DNA from: Nitriliruptoraceae bacterium
GTDB lineage: Bacteria; Actinomycetota; Nitriliruptoria; Nitriliruptorales; Nitriliruptoraceae
Reading direction: 5' to 3'
Assembly: GCA_007121975.1 (NCBI GenBank)
Contig: SKJO01000009.1
Coordinates: 1-9,872, forward strand
Length of the DNA stretch: 9,872 bases
Below the pieces are notes generated by a model that made no database searches, had not been told where the DNA came from, and worked only from the letters and a program-made list of their open reading frames with translations. A program made the translations under genes and the position numbers. Shown piece after piece: positions 1 to 5,842 of this stretch. Each line of letters begins with the position of its first letter. The first letter of the stretch is position 1.

Positions 1-1618
1 CCGCGTCCTGGCCGAGCTCGACGCGCACGTGGTCGGCCACGGCCCCCAGCAGCCCCTCGAGCCCGGAGCCCAGCAGCGCGGTGGCGCCGGAGTCACGTTC
101 GGCCAGCGCGGCGCGCAGCGCCTCGGCGCGGGCCACCGACGACGCCCGCTCGGCCTGCAGGCCGCGCACGGCGGTGGCCAGGCGCTCGACCTCGGCGTCG
201 GCCTCGGCGACCTGCTGCTCGGCGCCCTCGAGCTCGGTGGTCAGCTCGACCTCGCTGGTGTCGAGCTGCTGGATCTCCGACTGGACGCCGTCCACCTCCC
301 CCTGGATCTCCACCACCCGGGCATCGAGCGCCGCCAGCGTGGCGCGGGTGCGGTCGAGCTCGGCTTCGACCGAGGCGAGGGTCCCCCGCAGGGCCGCCAC
401 CTCGCCCTCGAAGCGCAGCACCCGTTCCCGGTGCTCGGCGCGGCGCTGACGCTCGGCTTCCCGCTCGAGCTCGTAGTGGCGGCGGGCCTGCTCGGCCTCG
501 CGCCGCGCCGTGGAGGCCTCGACCAGCCGGGTGCGGTCCGTCTCCCGGATCGCGGCGCGCTGCGCCACCTCGGCATCGATCCGGGCGGCCTGGTCGCGCA
601 GCTCGGCGGGCGGACGCCCGGCGAAGGGTTCCTCGACGGCTTCGACCAGGTGGCGTCGTTTCGCCTCGATGAGGTCGGCGGTGCCCCGCATCCGTTCCCG
701 CAGGGAGCTGAGCGTGGCCGCGGTTGCCTGGGCCTGCTCAGCGCGCTGGACCAGACCGGCCACCGCCCCGCGCAGCGTGTCCTCGCGCTCGCGGCCGGCC
801 GCGAGCTGCGACTCGCTGGCGGTGAGCTCGTCGCGCAGCTGCTGACCGTCGGCGCCGTCACGGGCCAGCAGCGCTTCGAGCCGGGCGAGCTCCACGGCGG
901 CGAGCCGGGTCCGGACCTCCCGCAGCTCGGCCTGGAGGGCCGCATGGCGGTCGGCGGCCTCGGCCTGCCGTTCCAGCGGTCGCAGCTGGCGCCGCAGCTC
1001 GCGCAGCACCGTGGCGAGCTTGTCGATGTGCCCCTCGACCTGCTCGAGCTTGCGCAGCGCGCGCTCGCGGCGACGGCGGTGCTTGAGGATGCCGGCCGCC
1101 TCCTCGATGGTGCGGCGCCGCTCCTCGGGCCGGGCGTTGAGGATCTCGTCGAGCTGCCCCTGGCCCACGATCGTGTGCAGCTCCCGACCGAGCCCGGTGT
1201 CCGACAGCAGCTCCTGGACGTCGAGCGCCCGGACCTGCTCGCCGTTGAGCTCGTAGGCGGTCTCGCCGTCGGCCTGGATCGTGCGCCCGATGGTGACCTC
1301 GGCGAACTCGGCCGCGGAGGCCGCCGAGCCGAGCGCCCCGCCCCGCAGCCGCCCGTCGGAGTTGTCGATGGTGATCTCCACCCGGGCCTGGGAGGCGCGG
1401 GAACGGGTCGGCGACCCGGCGAAGATCACGTCGGACATCGCCCCGCCCCGGACCTTCTTGGCCGAGTGCGTCCCGAGTACCCAGGCCAGCGCGTCGACGA
1501 CGTTGGACTTGCCCGAGCCGTTGGGACCGACGACCACCGTGATGCCCGGCTCGACCTCGAGCACGGTGCGGTCGGCGAACGACTTGAAGCCGCGCATCGT
1601 CAACGACCGCAGGAACAC
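1..1618 (-). CDS. smc: Chromosome segregation/condensin ATPase SMC, N-terminal half (partial, runs off the left edge)
   Basis: SMC forms the ATP-driven dimer that organises and segregates the chromosome together with ScpA and ScpB. The 539 visible codons start MFLRSLTMRGFKSFAD. A Walker A P-loop GPNGSGKS lies at residues 31-38, followed by VVDALAWVLG, the family block MSDVIFAGS, and a Q-loop-like block IVGQGQLDEIL. A long Glu/Arg/Ala-rich coiled coil follows from about residue 165 to 500. The last visible residues (GLLGAVADHVRVE) match the start of the hinge domain, so a little under half of a usual protein of about 1,180 residues is present. The signature motif, Walker B and C-terminal head lie outside the window. 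I chose GTG at 1618 because GGAG at 1627-1624 sits 5 bases upstream and the resulting N-terminus matches the family. The frame stays open further upstream without a better start. The gene follows acyP and a small ORF, as in other actinobacteria. Confidence 0.97.
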   Translation of the reverse strand, partial: MFLRSLTMRGFKSFADRTVLEVEPGITVVVGPNGSGKSNVVDALAWVLGTHSAKKVRGGAMSDVIFAGSPTRSRASQARVEITIDNSDGRLRGGALGSAASAAEFAEVTIGRTIQADGETAYELNGEQVRALDVQELLSDTGLGRELHTIVGQGQLDEILNARPEERRRTIEEAAGILKHRRRRERALRKLEQVEGHIDKLATVLRELRRQLRPLERQAEAADRHAALQAELREVRTRLAAVELARLEALLARDGADGQQLRDELTASESQLAAGREREDTLRGAVAGLVQRAEQAQATAATLSSLRERMRGTADLIEAKRRHLVEAVEEPFAGRPPAELRDQAARIDAEVAQRAAIRETDRTRLVEASTARREAEQARRHYELEREAERQRRAEHRERVLRFEGEVAALRGTLASVEAELDRTRATLAALDARVVEIQGEVDGVQSEIQQLDTSEVELTTELEGAEQQVAEADAEVERLATAVRGLQAERASSVARAEALRAALAERDSGATALLGSGLEGLLGAVADHVRVELGQDA

Positions 1619-1650
1619 ACCGACTCCAGCCGGGCGGGGAACGGAGGCGC

Positions 1651-1851
1651 TCAGGGTGCCGTGGGCTCCCCGGCAGCCACCGTGGCCCGGGGTGCGGGAC
1701 GTCCGGGCTCCGAGGGCGCGGCGGCCAGTGCCTCCTCGGCGCGTTCGAGCGCCGCCTCGAGCTCGGCGACCCGAGCACGCAGTGCACGGATCTCGTCGAG
1801 CAGACGCACCGAATGAACGTCGGTTCGACCACCGACCAGCGCCTTGCCCAT
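1651..1851 (-). CDS. Small coiled-coil protein of unknown function between acyP and smc (66 aa)
   Basis: I do not recognise this protein. From ATG at 1851 it has 66 residues: a short basic N-terminus (MGKALVGGRTDVHSVR), then one amphipathic helix (LLDEIRALRARVAELEAALERAEEAL, residues 17-42, interrupted here only by description) with leucines in heptad spacing, then an Ala/Pro-rich disordered tail ending GEPTAP. There is no signal peptide, membrane segment or cysteine. The start is supported by GGAGG at 1864-1860, 8 bases upstream. The open frame extends further upstream to 2103, but that part is antisense-like, overlaps acyP in another frame and has no start codon between the acyP stop and 1851. 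It lies 61 bases after acyP and 32 bases before smc, so co-translation with smc is likely. It could be a spurious ORF, but the helix pattern and ribosome binding site argue for a real gene. Confidence 0.5.
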   Translation of the reverse strand: MGKALVGGRTDVHSVRLLDEIRALRARVAELEAALERAEEALAAAPSEPGRPAPRATVAAGEPTAP

Positions 1852-1859
1852 CGCCTTCG

Positions 1860-1864
1860 CCTCC
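1860..1864 (-). promoter_or_regulatory. Ribosome binding site of the small coiled-coil ORF
   Basis: GGAGG on the minus strand lies 8 bases before ATG at 1851. It is the main reason for choosing that start, since the open frame continues upstream without a usable start codon. Confidence 0.5.
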
Positions 1865-1912
1865 GCCGCGAGCCCTGCTGATGCTAGCCGCTCGAAGACC
1901 GCCGCGCCGAGG

Positions 1913-2206
1913 TCAGCGCCGGACCTCGAACCCGCCGAGGCCCTGCGGGCTGCGGTGCTCCACCTCGAGGTGGTCCACCACCGCCGAGGGCGGGCCCCCC
2001 GTACTGATCCAGGCCTCCACGGCCTCGACCGCGTCAGGTGTGCCCTCGAGCCACGCCTCGACCGTGCCCTCGGGGCGGTTGCGCACCCAGCCCGAGACGC
2101 CATGATGCTGCGCGGTGCGGCGGGTGGCGGCGCGGAAGAACACCCCCTGCACCCGCCCGTGCACCACGATCCGTCGGGCGACGACCCGTTCCTGCGCTGC
2201 CACCAC
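1913..2206 (-). CDS. acyP: Acylphosphatase
   Basis: Acylphosphatase hydrolyses the carboxyl-phosphate bond of acylphosphates such as carbamoyl phosphate and 1,3-bisphosphoglycerate in the cytoplasm. The 97-residue product has the usual family size (about 90-100). It carries the phosphate-binding loop VVHGRVQGVFFR, with the essential arginine at residue 25, and the block GWVRNRPEGTVE, with the catalytic asparagine at residue 43. The middle shows the typical EGTPDAVEAVEAWI helix, and the protein ends GGFEVRR. I chose GTG at 2206, preceded by GGAGG at 2216-2212 with 5 bases spacing. GTG at 2203 is the alternative, and a longer start at 2305 would overlap the upstream gene by about 85 bases and adds unrelated sequence. 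The gene begins 14 bases after the Fpg/Nei stop codon, which fits the actinobacterial order fpg-acyP-smc. Confidence 0.93.
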   Translation of the reverse strand: MVAAQERVVARRIVVHGRVQGVFFRAATRRTAQHHGVSGWVRNRPEGTVEAWLEGTPDAVEAVEAWISTGGPPSAVVDHLEVEHRSPQGLGGFEVRR

Positions 2207-2220
2207 GCCGGCCTCCGGCT

Positions 2221-3066
2221 TCAGATCATGCACTGAGCGCAGTGGAAGGTGTAGATGCCCTTCTTGATCCGTGTGCGCGTGATGGGGCGGCGGCACCGCG
2301 GACACGGCAGTCCGGCACGGCCGTAGACCTTGAGGTGCTCGGCGACCTCACCGTCGTCGTCGATGGCCGACTCGGCCTCGTGCTCGTCGAGCGAGGAGCC
2401 GGCCGCCTTCATGGCCGCGACGATGACCTCCTGCATCGCCCGGTACAGCCGGCGTACCTCCTGCGAGGACAGCTTCGCCGAGGGGTGATCGTGGCGCAGC
2501 CCGGCCTCCCACAGGATCTCGTCGCTGTAGACCGGCCCGAGCCCCACGATCAGCGACTGGTCGATGAGCAGCAGCTTGAGCGGCCGGTCGGCCTCGTGCA
2601 GGAACCGCGCGAACTCCATCCAGGTCGGGTTGTCGTCGAGCGGATCGAGCGCATCGGGCGGGATCCCCGCGGCCTCGAGCGCGGATGCGGTGGCGACCAC
2701 CCCGGTGTGCACGTCGGGCTCGTCGCTGGCGTCCGAGACGTGCAGCGCACCACCGATGGTGAAGCTGACCACCAGATGGGTGTCGTCGGCGGCGGCCTGC
2801 TTGGCGGTCTCGCGGTGCAGCGAGCCGTTCTCCCCGGGGTCGATGACCCAGGTCAGGTCGGCATCGAGGTCGAGGAACAACGTGCGTCCACGGCGTCGTG
2901 CGGCCTCGATCTTGCGCTCCTCGAGCGCCTTGACGAACTCGGGTCGGTTGCGGTGGAAGGGCCGGACGATGGCCGGAGTCTGCACCGTGACCTCCTTGAC
3001 CTTCTTGCCCACCACCTCCTTCTCGAGTTCCTTGCGCAGAACCTCGACCTCGGGCAGTTCGAGCAC
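2221..3066 (-). CDS. Fpg/Nei (MutM) family protein with a non-canonical active site
   Basis: Fpg/MutM normally excises oxidised purines such as 8-oxoguanine using the N-terminal proline as nucleophile. The 281-residue product is clearly of this family. It starts MLELPEVEVLRKELE, has the H2TH region with GLGPVYSDEILWEAGL at residues 175-190, and ends with a zinc finger of cysteines 255, 258, 276 and 279. Key residues differ from E. coli Fpg by my alignment: Pro2 is Leu2; Lys57 is Arg61; the GMSG loop is GENG (78-81), so the inserting Met is Glu; the DPRRFG loop is absent; Asn of GVGNIY is Pro178; the zinc-finger Arg is Ile271. Glu3 is kept. The reading frame is intact, so it is not a simple pseudogene. 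It sits where fpg/mutM is expected, between rnc and acyP. Glycosylase activity is doubtful, and a DNA-binding or structure-specific role is inference. GTG at 3069 would give MVLELPEVE. Confidence 0.9.
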   Translation of the reverse strand: MLELPEVEVLRKELEKEVVGKKVKEVTVQTPAIVRPFHRNRPEFVKALEERKIEAARRRGRTLFLDLDADLTWVIDPGENGSLHRETAKQAAADDTHLVVSFTIGGALHVSDASDEPDVHTGVVATASALEAAGIPPDALDPLDDNPTWMEFARFLHEADRPLKLLLIDQSLIVGLGPVYSDEILWEAGLRHDHPSAKLSSQEVRRLYRAMQEVIVAAMKAAGSSLDEHEAESAIDDDGEVAEHLKVYGRAGLPCPRCRRPITRTRIKKGIYTFHCAQCMI

Positions 3067-3072
3067 CACGGA

Positions 3073-3076
3073 CTCC
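3073..3076 (-). promoter_or_regulatory. Ribosome binding site of the Fpg/Nei gene
   Basis: GGAG on the minus strand is followed by TCC and two tandem GTG codons (3069 and 3066). The spacing is 3 bases to the first and 6 to the second, so the second GTG is the more likely start. This matters because it places a leucine, not an extra residue plus leucine, exactly where the catalytic proline should be. Confidence 0.5.
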
Positions 3077-3130
3077 GATCCACGCCTCCAGGCACCGGGA
3101 CCCGACCCTAGCCGACCGGACCCGGGCGGT

Positions 3131-3874
3131 TCATCGCGGCCGAGCGGACGGGGCGGGCTGCTCGGCCCCTTCGATCAACTGCCGGTAGGCCTGCTGGGCA
3201 GCGCGCTGCTCGGCCTGCTTCTTGCTGCGTCCGATGCCCTGCCCGACCACCTCGCCCCGCACCGAGACCGTGGCCGTGAACTGCTTGTCGTGGTCGGGTC
3301 CGACCTCGCTGAGCTCGTAGCGGGGCAGCAGCCGGAAGCGCAGGGCGGTCAGCTCCTGCAGGCTGGTCTTGTAATCCAACGACTCGGTGTGCGCGGCCAG
3401 CCCGACCAGCCGCCCGGCGAACAGGCGCTGGATCAGGTCGTAGGCGGTCGCGAACCCCTGGTCGAGGTAGACCGCACCGAACACGGCCTCGAGGGTGTCG
3501 GCCAGGATCGAGTCCTTGTCCCGGCCCCCGGAGGCATCCTCGCCCCGCCCGAGCCGCACGAACGCCCCGAGGCCGACGTCCCGTGCCACGGCGGCCAGCG
3601 TGCCGGTGCGCACCGCGGCGGCGCGCAGCTTGGCGAGCCGGCCCTCGGGGTCGGCGGGGTGGGCCTGGAAGATCTCGTCGGTGACCACCAGCGCGAGCAC
3701 CGCGTCACCGAGGAACTCCAGGCGCTCGTTGTGCGCCACGCCCCCGTGCTCGAACGCCCACGAGCGGTGCACCAGCGCCTGCTCGAGCAGTTCGATGGCG
3801 TCGACATGGACGTCGAGCAGCGCGGCGAGCCGGGTCGCCGCGTCCAGATCGCCCACCCCCACGCCGATCGCCAC
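3131..3874 (-). CDS. rnc: Ribonuclease III
   Basis: RNase III cleaves double-stranded RNA, including the rRNA precursor stems. The product has 247 residues, a normal size. The catalytic domain holds the signature HNERLEFLGDAVL (residues 48-60, with Glu50, Glu53 and Asp57) and the second metal-binding block ADTLEAVFGAVYLD (125-138, with Asp126 and Glu129). A double-stranded RNA binding domain follows from about residue 169 (DYKTSLQELTA) to the helix SKKQAEQRAAQQAYRQL, and a short Pro-rich tail ends the protein. GTG at 3874 shares its first base with the last base of the rpmF TAG stop (TAGTG), and GAGG lies 7 bases upstream within rpmF, so translational coupling to rpmF is likely. GTG codons at 3862 and 3856 are alternative starts with weaker upstream sites. 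All catalytic residues are present. Confidence 0.97.
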   Translation of the reverse strand: MAIGVGVGDLDAATRLAALLDVHVDAIELLEQALVHRSWAFEHGGVAHNERLEFLGDAVLALVVTDEIFQAHPADPEGRLAKLRAAAVRTGTLAAVARDVGLGAFVRLGRGEDASGGRDKDSILADTLEAVFGAVYLDQGFATAYDLIQRLFAGRLVGLAAHTESLDYKTSLQELTALRFRLLPRYELSEVGPDHDKQFTATVSVRGEVVGQGIGRSKKQAEQRAAQQAYRQLIEGAEQPAPSARPR

Positions 3875-4053
3875 TACTCGACCTCGACCACCGTCCTGCC
3901 GTCGTAGGTGCCACAGGTCGCGCACACCGTGTGCGGACGGGTGGGGGCCTTGCAGCGCTTGCAGACGGCGGCGGTCGGCACCGGGGTACGCCGCCACTGC
4001 GCCTTGCGGCTGCGGGTGCGCGAGCGGGAGGTCTTGCGCTTGGGGACGGCCAT
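3874..4053 (-). CDS. rpmF: 50S ribosomal protein L32
   Basis: This 59-residue structural protein of the large ribosomal subunit starts MAVPKRKTSRSRTRSRKAQW, the canonical bacterial L32 start. It holds a zinc ribbon with cysteines at 31 and 34 (CKRC) and 44 and 47 (CATC), so it is the zinc-binding form rather than the cysteine-free paralogue that some actinobacteria make under zinc limitation. AGGAG lies 8 bases before ATG. It follows the DUF177 gene by 33 bases, the most common bacterial arrangement for this pair, and overlaps rnc by one base. The gene is too short to stand out by length, but the sequence is unmistakable. Confidence 0.98.
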   Translation of the reverse strand: MAVPKRKTSRSRTRSRKAQWRRTPVPTAAVCKRCKAPTRPHTVCATCGTYDGRTVVEVE

Positions 4054-4086
4054 CGGGCGGGCTCCTGGTCGAACGGGTCGGGGGGA

Positions 4087-4623
4087 TCAGGCCTCGTCGC
4101 GCAGGTCGAGCTCGGCGAGCACGGCCCAGCGCGGGTCGGCGGCAGGCTCCGGGTCGTGGCCGCAGTCGTCGAGGTTGCGGTTGGCTCCGCACACCGGGCA
4201 CAGCCCCCGGCAGTCCTCGGCGCACAGCACGCGCACCGGCAGGTCCACGAGCAGCGCGTCACGCACCATCGTGGTCAGGTCGATCGCGGTGAGGTCGTCG
4301 ATCAGCTCGTAGCCGGGGTCGGCCTCCTCACCCTCCTCGCGCCGGGTCGGGTCGACGAACAGCTCCGCGACCTCGACCTCGCGGTCGTCCGGGCAGGGTT
4401 CGAGGCAGCGGCCACACGGCCGCTCGATGCGCGCGCGCACCCGGCCCCGGACCAGGATGCCCTCGACGACCGAGTCGAGGTGCAGGTCGAGGTCCACGGG
4501 GTCCTCGACCGCACCCTCGGCCGGGGTCCAGGGATCCTCACCGAAGGCCGCCACCTCGACCGCACGGCGAAGCTCCCGGGTGGCACCCGGGTGGCCGACG
4601 AGGTCGGTGACAGGAACGTGCAC
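4087..4623 (-). CDS. DUF177/YceD family protein (large-subunit rRNA accumulation protein)
   Basis: YceD/DUF177 proteins are needed for normal 23S rRNA accumulation in E. coli and plants, and the gene usually precedes rpmF, as here. The 178-residue product has the family markers: the N-terminal block VTDLVGHPGATRELRR, an acidic middle, CGRCLEP (Cys70 and Cys73), the acidic strand VEVAELFV, and a C-terminal cysteine cluster with CRGLCPVCGANRN (Cys134, 138, 142, 145 and 154). The cluster could bind zinc, which is inference. GTG at 4623 was chosen because it gives the family-like N-terminus and is the only start between the upstream hairpin and the conserved region. The ribosome binding site is weak (AAGG, 9 bases upstream). 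The open frame continues to 5070, but that part is a shadow of the DivIVA-like gene. It is the first gene after the 136-base gap and may head the unit leading to rnc. Confidence 0.92.
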   Translation of the reverse strand: MHVPVTDLVGHPGATRELRRAVEVAAFGEDPWTPAEGAVEDPVDLDLHLDSVVEGILVRGRVRARIERPCGRCLEPCPDDREVEVAELFVDPTRREEGEEADPGYELIDDLTAIDLTTMVRDALLVDLPVRVLCAEDCRGLCPVCGANRNLDDCGHDPEPAADPRWAVLAELDLRDEA

Positions 4624-4687
4624 GGCAGGTGGCCTTCGAACGACGGCGTTCGCGGCGCGCAGGACCCGCGAGCGGGGCGCGCAAGGA

Positions 4688-4708
4688 CGGCGGGCCGTCG
4701 GCCCGCCG
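4688..4708 (-). terminator. Strong GC hairpin in the gap between the DivIVA-like gene and DUF177
   Basis: A perfect 9-base-pair inverted repeat (CGGCGGGCC / GGCCCGCCG) with a 3-base loop lies in the largest gap of the window (4624-4759). It is 52 bases after the DivIVA-like stop and 64 bases before the DUF177 start. No run of T follows it on the minus strand (only TCCTT), so it may be a T-less terminator, a partial attenuator or a 5' leader hairpin. The symmetry is seen; the role is inferred. Confidence 0.4.
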
Positions 4709-4759
4709 GGCGAACGACGGTACCACAGGCCCCGGGGGTGCAGCGGCGTCGTCCTGCGC

Positions 4760-5290
4760 TCAGCCCCCGAGGTCGTCGGGTGAGGCCTCGGCGAGGTCGT
4801 CGGCCGCGAGGTCGTCGGCGGCGATGCGTCCCCGCAGCCGTTGCCGACCCTTCTCGACCGCGCTGAGCGTCTTGTGCAGCACGACCTCGAAGTTGGCGAG
4901 CTTGGCGTCGACGTAGTCCTCGGCCTCGAGCCGGATCTGGCGCGCGTGCTCACGGGCGTCGTCCACCAGCCGGTGGGCGTCGCGTTCGGCGGCGCGCACG
5001 ATCTCCTGCTCGGAGACGAGCCGTTCGCGCTCGGCGCGGGCGTCGTCCACCAGCCGGTTGGCGTCCGCATGCGCCCGTTCGAGGATCTCGTCGCGCTCCT
5101 TGATGACCCACCGGGCCTGGGTCAGCTCGTCGGGCAGCGAGGAGCGCAGCTCCCCCACGAGGGCTTCGACCTCGGCCCGGTTGACCATCACCGAGGCCGA
5201 CAGCGGGACGGCCTTGGCCTCGGAGACCAGCCGGTCGAGCTGGTGCAGCTTGGCCTCCACGTCGGGGGGCACGCCACGGTGCTCGCTCAT
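4760..5290 (-). CDS. DivIVA-like coiled-coil protein (SepIVA-type family, probable division/septation factor)
   Basis: The 176-residue product is almost wholly helical and charged. After a short N-terminus (MSEHRGVPPDVEAKLHQLDR) comes a block (VSEAKAVPLSASVMVNRAEV) typical of the actinobacterial DivIVA-like family. A long coiled coil follows from about residue 55 to 152, then an Asp/Ala/Leu tail. There is no signal peptide or membrane segment. The segment RLVDDAR occurs twice, at 79-85 and 107-113, exactly four heptads apart. In Mycobacterium the gene upstream of DUF177 and rnc encodes SepIVA (Rv2927c), a DivIVA-domain protein needed for septation; equal position and similar design make this the likely counterpart, though orthology is inference. 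GGAGG lies 5 bases before ATG at 5290. Some databases call such proteins ATPase or ATP synthase subunit B-like, for which I see no nucleotide-binding motif. The gap to coaD is 42 bases. Confidence 0.85.
   Translation of the reverse strand: MSEHRGVPPDVEAKLHQLDRLVSEAKAVPLSASVMVNRAEVEALVGELRSSLPDELTQARWVIKERDEILERAHADANRLVDDARAERERLVSEQEIVRAAERDAHRLVDDAREHARQIRLEAEDYVDAKLANFEVVLHKTLSAVEKGRQRLRGRIAADDLAADDLAEASPDDLGG
4953..5058. repeat. Direct repeat pair inside the DivIVA-like gene (22 bases, 84-base period)
   Basis: The 22 bases at 4953-4974 recur identically at 5037-5058. The copies encode the duplicated RLVDDAR helix segment, and the 84-base spacing equals 28 codons, or four heptads, so the repeat keeps both frame and coiled-coil register. 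It is likely a remnant of internal duplication. Confidence 0.8.
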
Positions 5291-5332
5291 CGGGACCTCC
5301 GGGGGACCTGCAGCAACCGCCACCAGCCGATG

Positions 5333-5842
5333 CTACCCCCCGCCCGGGGCCGACCGGTCCGTCCCGACGGCCAGCTTGGCGTGCAGCGCCGCCTCGACGC
5401 GTGGCGGCACAGTGCCGGTCACGGGTCCGCCGTAGCGCGCCACCTCCTTGACCAGCGAGCTCGACAGGTAGGAGTGCTCGGGGCTGGTCGACAGGAACAT
5501 GGTCTGGACCCCGGCGATGCGCTGGTTCATCTGGGCCATCTGCAGTTCGTACTCGAAGTCGCTGACGGCCCGCAGGCCCTTGCACACCACCCCGATGCCC
5601 TGAGCCCGGCAGTAGTCCACCAGCAGGCCCTGGAAGCGATCGACCTCGACGTTGCCGAATGCGGCGGTCTCGGCCGCGATCAGCTCGAGGCGCTCCTCGA
5701 CGCTGAACAGGGCCTGCTTGCGGGGGTTGTCGAGGACGGCCACCACCACCCGGGGGAAGCAGGCCGCGACCCGCTCGATGATGTCGAGGTGGCCGAACGT
5801 GATCGGATCGAAGCTTCCGGGACACACCGCGGCGACGCTCAC
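5333..5842 (-). CDS. coaD: Phosphopantetheine adenylyltransferase
   Basis: CoaD transfers AMP from ATP to 4'-phosphopantetheine, giving dephospho-CoA, the penultimate step of coenzyme A synthesis. The 169 residues match the family length (about 160). The nucleotidyltransferase motif PGSFDPITFGH is at residues 8-18, Lys42 is in the DNPRKQ loop, KGLRAVSDFEYE is at 88-99, and the C-terminal motif SYLSSSLVKEVAR is at 124-136. The start is GTG at 5842; its first four bases (GTGA) overlap the rsmD stop codon. AGGAGG at 5855-5850, 7 bases upstream inside rsmD, gives a strong ribosome binding site and implies translational coupling. The rsmD-coaD pairing is widespread in bacteria. Confidence 0.98.
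   Translation of the reverse strand: MSVAAVCPGSFDPITFGHLDIIERVAACFPRVVVAVLDNPRKQALFSVEERLELIAAETAAFGNVEVDRFQGLLVDYCRAQGIGVVCKGLRAVSDFEYELQMAQMNQRIAGVQTMFLSTSPEHSYLSSSLVKEVARYGGPVTGTVPPRVEAALHAKLAVGTDRSAPGGG

Noticed and set aside
29..1816. A 595-codon open frame on the plus strand opposite smc.
   Set aside because: It is antisense to the clear SMC frame, has Gly/Leu/Arg-rich composition without any recognisable domain, and arises because GC-rich codons leave few stops on the other strand.
858..1832. A 324-codon minus-strand frame overlapping the start of smc.
   Set aside because: It is read in the wrong frame; the frame one base off gives the SMC Walker A motif and coiled coil, while this one gives Arg/Gly-rich low-complexity sequence.
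3070..3130. GC-rich gap between rnc and the Fpg/Nei gene, examined for a terminator or promoter.
   Set aside because: No stem longer than a few bases with a sensible loop, no T run and no convincing promoter hexamers were found.
2038..3907. Long plus-strand frames opposite the Fpg/Nei and rnc genes (2038-3111 and 2564-3907).
   Set aside because: Both are mirror frames of unmistakable minus-strand genes and show no family motifs.
4637..4652. CGAACG-N4-CGTTCG palindrome resembling an actinobacterial LexA (SOS) box.
   Set aside because: The SOS box needs GAAC and GTTC separated by 4 bases; here they are separated by 6, so a LexA site is unlikely.
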